A stretch of 64,000 bases of DNA from Adiantum capillus-veneris (taxonomy: Eukaryota; Streptophyta; Polypodiopsida; Polypodiales; Pteridaceae), in assembly GCA_014529385.2 (NCBI GenBank), contig CM043971.1:83185340-83249339 (forward strand). The letters run 5' to 3'. Of this stretch, positions 33,381 to 44,465 are shown one piece after another. Position numbers and translations under genes: made by a program. Each line of letters begins with the position of its first letter. Position 1 is the stretch's first letter. The notes beneath the pieces are model-generated. The model had not been told where the DNA came from. It saw only the letters and a program-made list of their open reading frames with translations, and did no database searches.

Positions 33381-34416
33381 AGTTTGCCTCTTTTAATGTA
33401 AGGGGTTTGAACGACACCACTCGTCTTTATACCTTTAACAAATGGTTGTTGGCTCAAAATCTTGATGTATGCTTTGCTCAAGAGCACACGATGCATCATA
33501 GAGAATCTAGAAATTTGTTTTACATAGGTTATTGTTGTTTTTATGGGGGTAAACCCAATGCTTATTCTGGGGTGCTCACCTTGATTAAGGCCTCTCTCAA
33601 TCCCAAATGGCTTGCTGACCACCCCTCAGGTAGGGGATCTCTTTTTCTTATTGATTCTCCTTGGGGTCCTCTTACTCTCCTTAATTTATATGCTAATAAT
33701 TATCCTAGGTTGAGAAGCATGATGTGGGATTGGGCTTTTGCTTTGCCCTTGTCGCAAGGGCTCATTGGAGGAGACTTCAATATAGTCTGTAATGGTTCTG
33801 GAACTACTTCTTGCGCTTCAGTTACTTCTTCATTTGAAAGGGACTTTTGGGATCATCTTTTTGTCTCAGTTGGTCTTGTTGATGCTTGGTAGTCTATTGG
33901 CCACCTTACCCAGCATGGGTTCACATTTCATTCTTTATCCCACTTATCATCTTGGTCTCGTCATGATAGGATTTATTTTTTTCAGTCTCAATGGTTGTTG
34001 CTATAATGCAAGTGTATATGCAAATTGCTTTATCTGATCATTTTCCGTTGTTATTAACCTTGTCTGATGCTGATATTGGTATGGATGGTATTGGATATGT
34101 TAGGCCCTTGATGATTAATAATACCTTGCTTTGTCATCCTGACTTTGAATCTCACGTCGTTGCTTTAGTTGATCGCATATCAAGTCTGATCATGCCCTTG
34201 CTCCTGCTGATGCTTAGAATCACTTGTGTATTGGCATGCAACAATGTATTAAATCTATGGGCACGGCTGTAGCTAATCAGGGCAGGTAGGAAGTTAAGGG
34301 AACATGTAAAACCATTGAGATTCTTTTGCACCAGGATGTATAATGCTTCATGGATCACAATTTGGCTTGCTTGGCTGATGCAAGGGATGTATTGTTCACT
34401 TTTGATGTGAAACTGG
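33377..34416 (+). pseudogene. LINE ORF2, endonuclease part
   Basis: ATG 33377: MKFASFNVRGLNDTTRLYTF, the start of an apurinic-type (EEP) endonuclease. Other landmarks: CFAQEHTMH, SPWGPLTLLNLYANN, GLIGGDFNIVCNG and, after a TAG at 33890, SWSRHDRIYF (the SRLDRIY motif with changes). It nicks target DNA to start reverse transcription. The frame decays after 34000 and is cut by the gypsy element at 34417. The split joins at FDVKLAKELDF with the sequence at 44466. Confidence 0.85.
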
Positions 34417-34554
34417 TGAGAGCGGATTTTTGAGATGGGGCTCAACTCAAGGCTCCCACAAGACAACCACTCCGTGAGACCCTACACACACATATTTCAT
34501 AGGGGCACCACCCTCTTTTATGGAGAAAGAAGGAAACCAAAACAAACCATATAC

Positions 34555-34587
<33 letters not shown>

Positions 34588-36386
34588 TCCTTATGTGCTT
34601 CAACACAAAATGCCCTTCAACCATTCAACACACACTCCTTAAGCAATCCCTTTGAACACTGCATAAACTCACATGCAAAGAGTGACCTTCACCATATTAG
34701 TGCTCATATACTTCTAAGAAAAGCAAGCACACAACCTCTTAGCAAAGCTCAAAACACTATAATGCACAAATACTTAACAACTCCTTTCCTTTCCCAAAAG
34801 AATAGACTACTTGCACACATAAGGCGGCATGCATATAGAGCTCTTCTCCATCTATGCAGCCCCAAGAATTACTTACACACAACATAAGGAGAGAAGCCAA
34901 GCAAATAGAAATCATGGTGCACAAAAACGTTTCTCAACAAAACAAGCAACCCAATGAGCACAAAATATGAGAAGCTGCCAAGATATGCTTACCAATTTTA
35001 CACGCGTTTAGAGCAAAAGTGTGACGACGACACCCCAATTGCAACAATTTGTTGATCAAACTATGAGATAGATCATTGAACTTGATATCCTTGCTCTCAT
35101 ATAGAAGCTAAAATCCTTATTTAGGGATGAGTATGGTAAGAGAAATGTTTGCAAGAGAATGGTAGCAATAGCATATTGATGCTCTCTCTATGGCACCGCT
35201 TATGATAGCGAGCTTAGGAAATGGATAGGGAGACAAGAGGAGAGAGAAATTATGGCTTCCCTAACCTTAGAGGATCTTATTTGCAGCAATGGAGTAGGTG
35301 TGTATATTTTTGTGCTTGCCAAAGGGCCTTTTTATAGCTGTACAAGACCTTGGGTTAGGTTAAACTTGACTAGGGTAGGTAATTAACCATAGTTAGGTTC
35401 CCTTTTGACCATTCATTTAATTATGCAAATAAGGGACTTATTTTTTCATTACAAATAGCCTTTTAAGTCGTGGAGGCTCCATAAGGGTTGATAATGTATG
35501 TGGGCCCCACCATGATGTCCCTCCAGTGGCTCCTACAGAGTGTCCCCATCCTGTTTGTTGTGTCTCTGGAAGCATCTTGAGCCGACCCCTCCACATGCAA
35601 GTGGTTTTTAACTACCCATTGGTATTTTAGAATGCTGAAGAAGTCAAGGAAACTTTTCATCTTTGTGGTTTACCTGATTGTAACTTTGACCTGCAGTAAC
35701 AGTGTCCGCAGCACCTTGTTTTCACCATAACTTTCAGCCTGTAACTCAGAATTGGGTGCTGTAAAAAGCAAATTTGACCTTCTCAAAGTGTTTAAGCTGA
35801 TTTTGGAGTGTTCATCAAGTATATCCACGAGCTAAGGCGTTCAAAATGCATCCAAAACACCTTTTGAACCAAGTCTCCTTGTAGGGGACCCTTTAGCATG
35901 CATCCAAGGTGTAGCATGCTTTTTCAAAAGAGAATCCACCTTAAACAAATGAGGTAGGCTCCAATAAAGTTTGATTTATTGGCGATATACATTATATTTA
36001 AGATTTTTTGGGTCACATAGTGGTGGGGTAGGGAAGGCATACAAGGTTAACCCTACCCTTGAGAGAAGATGGGTAAGATAAGTGCCCATAAATTATTTAT
36101 TTACAAATTATGGGATGTACATAGCTATTTAAATTAGTAAAGGTAATTAGTTAAAAGAATATGCAGTAAAAAAATTAGGAGAGTAGAATTAAGTTTACTA
36201 TTTACATTTAGCATGAAGAGAGAAATATGATGTAAATGCATAAAGATCTAAGAAGGTAAGGTGTTTGTATGGAAAAAGGCTATTACGGAAAGAGAGAATG
36301 AACACTAGGTTAAAACTTTGATAAAAAATATATACATTTGAGTAGAAATGTAGTGCAAATGCAAGGTTACCGTTTAACGCTACTCA
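34417..36386 (-). repeat. Gypsy 3' LTR
   Basis: 1970 bp. Compared with the other LTR it has a longer (CA)n run (34556-34584) and lacks about 29 bases (present at 44057-44087). Otherwise nearly identical, so insertion is fairly recent. The open frames in both LTRs are shared and resemble no protein. Confidence 0.92.
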
Positions 36387-36570
36387 TATTAGCCCTCCCC
36401 CTTCATCTAAGATCATTCATGGTCCAAGATGAAACAAAAGAGTTTTTTCCCTTTTTTTTCTTTTTTCTTCTTTTTTTGTTTTTTTTTCATTTTTTCTTTT
36501 TTTTTCCAAAAAAAGGAGGAGTGATATGCACTCTTTTACTCCATTATACCTGCTTTTCATTACGTCAATC

Positions 36571-38034
36571 TCATAAATCGGAGATGGGAGGGTTGCCTTG
36601 GGTATGTTCAGATTCCAAGGCTGGTTCTTCTTTGCACATCAAAGATTTAAAAATAGGTGGAGCATTTGCCAAGCCGAAGGGAGCCATGCCAATTTGGAGC
36701 TTAGATGATGTAGGTAGATGACTTCCTATCAACGGATTGATACATTGAAAGTAGGGCTTTAATCTCCATCCATTGACTCTGGTCTTGTGGAGTTTTCCTG
36801 ATAAATCTGCTAATCTGTAACTACCATTCCCAAAATTTGTTTTTATCATGAAAGGTCCCTCCCATCTTTGCAAAAACTTTTTGTCAAGTCGAGTATCAAG
36901 TCGGTTATCATAGCGAAGAACCAACATACCTTCCTTCAATCCTTTCCCCTTGAGCTTCTTGTTGATTTTGTCCCTTTGGCTTGTGGCTTGGGCAATGTAA
37001 TAGTCGATGGAATCTTCTCTATCAAGCTCAAGTCGTTGAAGATCTAAAATTATTTCTTGCAAAGATTCTTTTGGCCTCTTTGCTCCCCGTGAGAGAATGC
37101 GTAGGCTTGCAAGCTCCACCTCAATAGGAAGGAGTGCCTCCTATCCATATACCAAATGAAAAGGAGTGAATTGAGTGGATACCTTGAAAGTTGTTCTGTA
37201 TTCCCATAGAGATGCAGTCAAATGACGATCCCAGTCATTTGGTCGATCTGCAGCCTTCTTAGAAATGATCTTACATATCATTCCATTCACCTTTTCAACC
37301 AACCCATTGCACTGAGGGTAGTAAGGTGTAGAATGGCAATGTTTGACTTTTAACTTTGCCAAAAGATTATCTAGGAGCTCTGCTTCAAACCCTGGACCAG
37401 GATCTGAAAAAATCTCTAATGGTGTGCCAAATCTACTGCATATGTGATCAAAGATAATTTTTGATACCTCCTCGGCTGTAATTCGTGTTGTACTTGCTAC
37501 CTCCACCCATCGTGTCATGTAATCTACTCCCACAATGATGAAGACCTCTCCGGTATATGTGCGAGGTAAGGGGCCTATTGCATCCACACCCCACTTCTCA
37601 AAAGGACCATAAGAAATTATTGGAACTCGAGGCTCGTAAGTGAGTCGTCGATCTCCAGCAATCTGACAACCTTTGCATGACTTACACCAATGCTAGACAT
37701 CACGATGTAGACTTGGCCAAACAAACCCTGCTTGAAAAATCTTCGTGTTTGTAATATCATGAGAAGAATGACTCCCACAGACATCATCATGGCATGAAAA
37801 AAGGATTCTCTCTATTTCTTGAACAGAGGGCACCCTTCTTAGCACCAAATCTTTCCCTTTATGATACAAATCATCTCCTATGAGTTGGTAAGGAGTTGCC
37901 TTTTTTACCAACCTATGCCTTTGCACTTTATCCAAGTGTTTAGGGCACTCACCAGTTTGGAGGAAAAATATGATGTCCTTCAATTCCTCTTGGCCTTGGT
38001 ACTTTGGTTCGTAGAGCTTCACACCTCCCACCAT
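36571..38034 (-). pseudogene. Gypsy integrase
   Basis: Minus strand. Zinc-binding HHCC region: ILFSCHDDVCGSHSSHDITN ... HWCKSCKGCQIAG (37790-37670, with a TAG just before HWCKSC). Core: D in GVDAIGPLP, D in FSDPGPGFEAELLD, E in NGLVEKVNGMICK. A TAG at 37141 (LVYG*EALLP) precedes the C-terminal part LRYDNRLDTRLDKKFLQRWE and GPFMI..NFGNGSYRL. Three of the four parts are intact between two stops, so loss of function is recent. Confidence 0.88.
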
Positions 38035-38037
38035 GAT

Positions 38038-39186
38038 CTAAAGTTTCTCATTGGCGAGATAATCTTTTTCCTTGTTGAGGGTTCTCACAACATGCTGTAC
38101 CTGTGTAGCTTCAAAGTTCTTTATAAAAGCCTTCACCTGTCTAAGACACTCCACTAGAGTAGGGTTCTTGCACTTCCATATCCCTTGGATTTGCCTAATA
38201 ACTAGTAAGGAATCACCTCTTATTATAAGTCTTTTGATGCCAAGTTTTCTGCATTCTTCAAGACCCAACTTTAAGGTGACATACTCAGCCTCATTATTAG
38301 AATGAACATTTTCCAAGGTGATACCTTTCTTAACAAGAACTTCCCTTTGTGGACTTAGAATAAGAACCCCCCCTGCTGCCTGATCGTGTTGTCGTCGGTA
38401 AGCTCCATCAAAGCACAAAATGTGTGCGTTGTCCATCTCCTCCTCATTATTTTGTGGTGTAGCTTTGTCTCCTTCCTTTGGTGACTCTTTCCTTTCTCTC
38501 ACTTTGTATGTGAGAATGTCTGCAAGACCTGCCCTTGTGCTATCTTCCACAAGAAAAGTGTATTCAAACTCTTGAAGTTCTAGAACCCATTTGGCTATCC
38601 TAGATGAGAGGCTCATGTGTTGCACAACATATGGTAAATTATTTTCCATGGTGAGAATGACAAATGGTGCAGGTAAGAGATATGATCGGAACTTTCTTAC
38701 CGCAAACATAATTGTGAATACCACCTTCTCCATATCGGTGTAGACCTTCTCTACAGCGGTCAGGACATTGCTTGCAAAGTATACTGGCCTCATGTAGCAT
38801 GTTTTTGGGTCTTTTTGCATGAGAACTACACCGATGGCCTCCATTCCTACACTTGATGTGATGTAATATGTATCTTTTGGATTTGGTGGCATTATTGTTG
38901 GAAGAGAGTTGAGAATACCCTTTACTTCAGTAAAGCATAATTCGTGTTCCTCTCTCCATTCAAATGTGGGTTTGTTTGCTAGCTTGTGCAAAGGTGCAAT
39001 AGCTTCCGCTAGAAGGTGAATGAAACAAGACATGTACCTTACTTTGTGGTTGAAATTCATGAGCTCCTTGGTTGTCGTTGGTGGTTGTAGTGACAAGAGA
39101 GCATTTACTTTTGATGGATCCACTTGAATTCCTTGCAAAGAAACCACATGACCTAGCAACACCATTGTGACTCTGCAATGTGACAC
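38038..39186 (-). CDS. Gypsy RT thumb, RNase H and second (archaeal-like) RNase H
   Basis: Open for 382 codons. First RNase H: TYYITSSVGMEAIGVVLMQK, RPVYFASNVLTAVEKVYTDM and LTMENNLPYVV. After a linker (ESPKEGDKATPQNNEEEM) comes a second domain: ILCFDGAYRRQHDQAAGGVL, SNNEAEYVTLKLGLEECRKL, IRGDSLLVIRQIQGIWKCKN. These are the DG, E and D catalytic features of an archaeal/plant-type RNase H. Dual RNase H is known in Tat-lineage gypsy elements. The reverse transcriptase part upstream is one frame over (break near 39175). Confidence 0.9.
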   Translation of the reverse strand: MSHCRVTMVLLGHVVSLQGIQVDPSKVNALLSLQPPTTTKELMNFNHKVRYMSCFIHLLAEAIAPLHKLANKPTFEWREEHELCFTEVKGILNSLPTIMPPNPKDTYYITSSVGMEAIGVVLMQKDPKTCYMRPVYFASNVLTAVEKVYTDMEKVVFTIMFAVRKFRSYLLPAPFVILTMENNLPYVVQHMSLSSRIAKWVLELQEFEYTFLVEDSTRAGLADILTYKVRERKESPKEGDKATPQNNEEEMDNAHILCFDGAYRRQHDQAAGGVLILSPQREVLVKKGITLENVHSNNEAEYVTLKLGLEECRKLGIKRLIIRGDSLLVIRQIQGIWKCKNPTLVECLRQVKAFIKNFEATQVQHVVRTLNKEKDYLANEKL

Positions 39187-40284
39187 TTCTCAGGATTAAG
39201 TTGTCCCCCAAATTGATGAAGCCTCCTAAGCCCCTCCTCAACTTTTTGGCAATGAAGTCTTTGGCTACTATAGATACAGAAGTCATCCATAAAAACCCTA
39301 ATTGACTTTCCAAAGAAGGGTTGAAAGACAAGAGTTGTAAACCTTGTAAAGGTACTAGGAGCATTTGTGAGCCCAAATGGCATCACTCTATAGGCAAAGC
39401 AACCCCAAGGTGTGATGAAAGTGGTTTTTAACTGATCTTCTTCTGCTATTTTGATTTGAAAATAACCTGAATACCCATCACAACATTCATAGCCGGCTAC
39501 TTCGTTTAAAATTTCATCTTGGAAAGGAAGAGGAAAATGATCCCTCTTTGTTGCAGCGTTGAGCGGTTTGTAGTCAACACAGACCCTCCATTTTCCGTTC
39601 TTTTTAGGGGTTACTACAATTGGGGACACCCACTCAGAGTTAGACATAGGGTAAATGAAACCAGCTTTGAGGAGTCGGTTAACCTCTGTCAAAAGTGCCT
39701 CTTGTTGTATTTTTCCTAGGCGCCTTAGCTTTTGAGCCACAAGTTTAGTACCTGGTTTTAATTCTATGCCATGCTCTATAACATCCACACCTCTAATTTG
39801 TGAGTAATCATTGATTAAAAAAATTGGGATACCTCTTGAGCATATCGATGTAGGACCGCTTCTCCTCAGGGGTAAGATCTTTTGCAAGAATCCTCTCAAA
39901 GTCTTCAAAGTGCTTGTGGTCACCTTTGTCATCCTTTGTTTGCTCCTTTGTTGGGTCAACCTCTATTAATGGAGTTTTTGATGTGTTGAAGATGATTCCC
40001 ATTACCTCCAAAGATGATTCTTCTTTGCTATTGGATGTAGTGGTTGAACTTTCCTCGTCGCTTGAGCCAAAAATCTCTTCACTTTCTTCATCAACGGTGG
40101 TCTCATAGTTGATGTCAAGCTGCTTTCCTTCATGCCAATTGTATACTACATGTTTCCCCTTTTTGAGAATCAATTGTCCTTGTCCCCATTTTTTATCTGC
40201 ATTCATAGCAATGAGCCAAGGCCTCCCTAGGATGATGGGATAGCCCTCCCCCTTGGCCGGCATAAAATATGTCCACACGTGCAT
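39175..40284 (-). pseudogene. Gypsy reverse transcriptase and protease end
   Basis: From 40284: YPIILGRPWLIAMNADKKWG is the C-terminal landmark of the protease. An acidic linker follows, then reverse transcriptase: HGIELKPGTKLVAQKLRRLG, SEWVSPIVVTPKKNGKWRVC, VDYKPLNAATKRDHFPLPF, FAYRVMPFGLTNAPSTF and the catalytic box VFMDDFCIYS. One frame change lies near 39830 and one near 39175. Reverse transcriptase copies element RNA. Confidence 0.88.
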
Positions 40285-40289
40285 CTATA

Positions 40290-40600
40290 TTACATACAGA
40301 AACTTTTACATTCTCGATGATCCCTAGGCACTTCACACTTGCATTGTTGGCCAGCCTAGCTTAACAATTAGAGGATTTAGTAATTTCAAGCCCTAGTCTA
40401 TTCATGGCTCTTTCCGTGATCACACACATTTGTGCTCCACCATCAACATACACATTGGATACCTTCCTACCCCTTACATAAACATCTACAATAGGTTCCA
40501 CATCTTGTTGTGGCTTTGAAGTCAATGCCTTTATTGTCACCTTTTCTTTCTTTCTTGGGAGTCTTGTGCTTACAAGTTTGGACTAGTGCCTTTTCACATT
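40290..40600 (-). pseudogene. Gypsy protease active-site region
   Basis: The minus frame gives VDVYVRGRKVSNVYVDGGAQ and continues MCVITERAMNRLGLEITKSS, an aspartic protease site with DGGA in place of the usual DSGA/DTGA. A stop follows near 40365. It links gag to the LGRPWL segment. Confidence 0.75.
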
Positions 40601-40720
40601 GGGTGATAGATGTAGAAGTTGAGGCCAAGAAATATTCGGCTTCTGAGTTTGCTGATCTTCTAAGATGTTGTAGGGTTCCATATTCTTTCCTAATGGAAAA
40701 TCATTGATGCCGATCTCCCT

Positions 40721-41923
40721 TCACCTTGATCTCCGCTTCTTGCCTCCTTCCTCCTTCTTTGACTTTTTCTTCCTCTCCTTCCTTGCAGGTTCTGACTCTT
40801 CATTCCTTGTGTCTTCATCCTTGTTGTGTGCTCTTGTGCGCTTTTCTGCTGGCATAAAATCAAAATGTATAGGGCTCACCTCTATCTCCTCTTCCAGCTT
40901 TATGATGTTTACTTCTCTCTCTTCCTCCACTGGTGGGACAGGAGGGATGTTTGCCACTGGAGGTGGTGGAGGTCGACGAAGAATTTGTGGGGCTTGAGCA
41001 TGCTCTTGCTGCACCATGAGCGGAGGGGGTCTAGGAGGGTATATGTCCCCTGGAAGCCTTTGAGTGTGAGGGCAATTATACATGCCATGACCAACTTCGT
41101 TGCAATTCCAGCATCTCAACTCTTGTGCTTGACGTCGTTGATTGCGATTCTCTTCTCTTGGTTGTCGTTGTTGGGGTAGGCCCTGCACTAGATTCAAGGT
41201 GAGATTCTCTAGTTGTTGAGTTAATCTTTGCAAGATCTCTTGTTGTGATCCTTCCCCTATTTGTGAAGTTTGGGCAAGAGAGCCCCTAACTTGTGCTCCC
41301 ATGCTTGGTGAAGAATCCCTCTCAATGACTTCATTTAGGTCCCTTGTTCTATGTGCTTGAAAATTTAACTTCTTGAATTGGACCATGGCCACCTCACGTG
41401 CTTCCTCAAATGTTGATGGGAATTTTAACTCTACCTTGGTCTTCAAAATTGGATACAAGCCAGCCATGAACCTATCTTTCTTTAGAAAGTTTGGTGCACC
41501 ACCTTGGTTTTGTAAGGTAGCCTCCCATCTATCCCATAGGTTAAGGAAAACGGCCTCATAAGATGGGTAGTCTTCAAGGAATACCTGTTTATGTTGAAGT
41601 AGACACTTCCAAAGACCCTCTGGAGTATCTCCTTGCCCAAATTTGGCAAGAAAAATTGCACGTAGCCTCTCCCAATTGGTTTTGTTTTGAGGTTGCAAGG
41701 CCTCGTACCATGCCTTAGCCTCTCCTTTGAGAACGAGTGGAAAAGCACGCAGCTTTACCTCTTCTTGATCTCTCCCAGAGATGAGGTGTGCCATCTCCAA
41801 ATTATCCAAAAATTCTTGTGCATCCTCACCATTTTTAGAATGAAAGGTAGGAAAAGTGCTTGACATTTTTACAATACAAGGAGGCTTGTGTACCACAAAG
41901 TTTTGACTACAATGAGTGATCAC
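40721..41923 (-). CDS. Gypsy gag
   Basis: 400 codons. FLDNLEMAHLISGRDQEEVK, FPLVLKGEAKAWYEALQPQ and WERLRAIFLAKFGQGD are retrotransposon gag-domain landmarks. The zinc knuckle is CWNCNEVGHGMYNC. A Pro-rich stretch and a Lys/Arg-rich C-terminus follow. It forms the particle core. The start is MITHCSQN at 41923, or the Met of MSSTFPTF further in. Confidence 0.92.
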   Translation of the reverse strand: MITHCSQNFVVHKPPCIVKMSSTFPTFHSKNGEDAQEFLDNLEMAHLISGRDQEEVKLRAFPLVLKGEAKAWYEALQPQNKTNWERLRAIFLAKFGQGDTPEGLWKCLLQHKQVFLEDYPSYEAVFLNLWDRWEATLQNQGGAPNFLKKDRFMAGLYPILKTKVELKFPSTFEEAREVAMVQFKKLNFQAHRTRDLNEVIERDSSPSMGAQVRGSLAQTSQIGEGSQQEILQRLTQQLENLTLNLVQGLPQQRQPREENRNQRRQAQELRCWNCNEVGHGMYNCPHTQRLPGDIYPPRPPPLMVQQEHAQAPQILRRPPPPPVANIPPVPPVEEEREVNIIKLEEEIEVSPIHFDFMPAEKRTRAHNKDEDTRNEESEPARKERKKKSKKEEGGKKRRSR

Positions 41924-42460
41924 ATCAAAATGAAAATATATACATCAAGTGTTAGTTCATAATTTATCATAGGCAAAATAAAAGGGTTGATTGAGGCATT
42001 AATTTCATTAAAGCGAGTGGGTCTAAAAATTCTCCTAATGGTTGCTTGAAATCTAAATTTGTAGCAATTATGATGTGCACAGATTGACGAGCTATGGGTG
42101 TAAAAGGAGAACCAGCTCCAGGTTGATTCATGTGACAATGTGTTCTCCTTTTTCTTTCTCTTGAAGAAAGTTTCCTTTTGAGTGGGTCGCTATCTAGGCG
42201 CCTCTTGTCCCTGCCTCAAAACAAAATAAAAACATGGACATCACATGAATCATCATAATTAATGAATGGAAGAATGATGGGATTTGGAGATGCCAAGATT
42301 TCACCAAGTCTTTCTACTCCAAACATAAAAACAATGCGTTGCTGGTAAAAAAATTTACGATCTACACAAATGTTAATGCTGATGCGTTGTGAAAAATGAA
42401 AAGCATATGGTGCAACTCTATTGTTCATGAGGAGAATAGAATGCAATAAGGAAAGTTCCT

Positions 42461-42474
42461 CACTGGGGGCACCA
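42461..42474 (-). other. Gypsy primer binding site
   Basis: Minus strand TGGTGCCCCCAGTG, six bases inside the 5' LTR. Not the initiator-Met type; the tRNA is not identified. Confidence 0.65.
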
Positions 42475-42480
42475 CTTTTA

Positions 42481-44465
42481 TGAGAGCGGATTTTTGAGAT
42501 GGGGCTCAACTCAAGGCTCCCACCAGACAACCACTCCGTGAGACCCTACACACGCATATTTCTTAGGGGCACCACCCTCTTTTATGGAGAAAGAAGGAAA
42601 CCAAAACAAACCATATACAACACACACACACTCACACCTTCCTCATGTGCTTCAACACAAAATGCCCTTCAACCATTCAACACACACTCCTTAAGCAATC
42701 CCTTTGAACACTGCATAAACTCACATGCAAAGAGTGACCTTCACCATATTAGTGCTCATATACTTCTAAGAAAAGCAAGCACACAACCTCTTAGCAAAGC
42801 TCAAAACACTATAATGCACAAATACTTAACAACTCCTTTCCTTTCCCAAAAGAATAGACTACTTACACACATAAGGCGGCATGCATATAGAGCTCTTCTC
42901 CATCTATGCAGCCCCAAGAATTACTTACACACAACATAAGGAGAGAAGCCAAGCAAATAGAAATCATGGTGCACAAAAACGTTTCTCAACAAAACAAGCA
43001 ACCCAATGAGCACAAAATATGAGAAGCTGCCAAGATATGCTTACCAATTTTACACGCGTTTAGAGCAAAAGTGTGACGACGACACCCCAATTGCAACAAT
43101 TTGTTGATCAAACCATGAGATAGATCATTGAACTTGATATCCTTGCTCTCATATAGAAGCTACAATCCTTATTTAGGGATGAGTATGGTAAGAGAAATGT
43201 TTGTAAGAGAATGGTAGCAATAGCATGTTGATGCTCTCTCTATGGCACCGCTTATGATAGCAAGCTTAGGAAATGGATAGGGAGACAAGAGGAGAGATAT
43301 TAGGGCTTCCCTAACCTTAGAGGAGATTATTTGAAGCAATGGAGTAGGTGTGTATATTTTTGTGCTTGCCAAAGGGCCTTTTTATAGCTGTACAAGACCT
43401 TGGATTAGGTTAAACTTGACTAGGGTAGGTAATTAACCACAGTTAGGTTCCCTTTTGACAATTCCTTCAATTATGCAAATAAGGAACTTATTTTTTCATT
43501 AAAAATATCCTTTTAAGTCGTGGAGGCTCCATAAGGGTTGATAATGTATGTGGGCCCCACCATGATGTCCCTCTAGTGGCTCCTGCAGAGTGTCCCCATT
43601 CTGTTTGTTGTGTCTCTGGAAGGATCTTGAGCCGACCCCTCCACATGAAAGTGGTTTCTAACTCCCCATTGGTATTTTAGAATTTTGAAGAAGTCAAGAA
43701 AACTTTTCACCTTTGTGGTTTACCTGATTGTAACTTTGACCTGCAATAACAGTGTCCGCAGCACCTTGTTTTCACCATAACTTTCAGCCTGTAACTCAGA
43801 ATTGGGTGCTGTAAAAGGCAAAGTTGACCTTCTCAAAGTGTTTAAGCTGATTTTGGAGTGTTCCTCAAGTATATCCACGAGCTAAAGCTTTCAAGATGCA
43901 TCCAAAACACCTTTTGAACCAAGTCTCCTTGTAGGGGACCCTTTAGCATGCATCCAAGGTGTAGCATGCTTTTTCAAAAGAGAATCCACCTTAAACAAAT
44001 GAGGTAGGCTCCAATAAAGTTTGATTTATTTGGGATATACATTATATTTAATATTTGTTTACCAACACAAGTAAATGATCCAAGAGTTGGGTCACATAGT
44101 GGTGGGGAAGGGAAGGCCTACAAGGTTAACCCTACCCTTGAGAGAAGATGGGTAAGATAAGTGCCCATAAATTATTTATTTACAAATTATGGGATGTAGA
44201 TAGCTATTTAAATTAGTAAAGGTAATTAGTTAAAAGAATATGCAGTAAAAAAATTAGGAGAGTAGAATTAAGTTTACTATTTACATTTAGCATGAAGAGA
44301 GAAATATGATGTAAATGCATAAAGATCTAAGAAGGTAAGGTGTTTGTATGGAAAAAGGCTATTATGGAAAGAGAGAATGAACACTAGGTTAAAAATTTGA
44401 TAAAAAATATATACATTTGAGTAGAAATGTAGTGCAAATGCACGGTTATTGTTTAACGCTACTCA
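42481..44465 (-). repeat. Gypsy 5' LTR
   Basis: 1985 bp partner of 34417-36386. Confidence 0.92.

Larger units (their letters stand above)
34417..44465 (-). mobile_element. Ty3/gypsy retrotransposon, Tat-like with two RNase H domains
   Basis: LTRs of about 1.97 kb at 34417-36386 and 42481-44465 (TGAGAGCGGATTT...AACGCTACTCA). Minus-strand order: gag, protease, reverse transcriptase, RNase H, second RNase H, integrase. Reverse transcriptase before integrase is gypsy; the second, archaeal-like RNase H marks the Tat group. Left flank ACTGG and right ACTAG (or CTGG/CTAG) are the likely imperfect target duplication. Polypurine tract on the minus strand at 36387-36406; primer site at 42461-42474. 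It lies in LINE ORF2. Confidence 0.92.

Noticed and set aside
34435-34887. 146-150 codon ORFs present in both gypsy LTRs
   Set aside because: Found at the same place in both LTRs, on the strand opposite to the element, with no recognised motif; best explained as LTR sequence.
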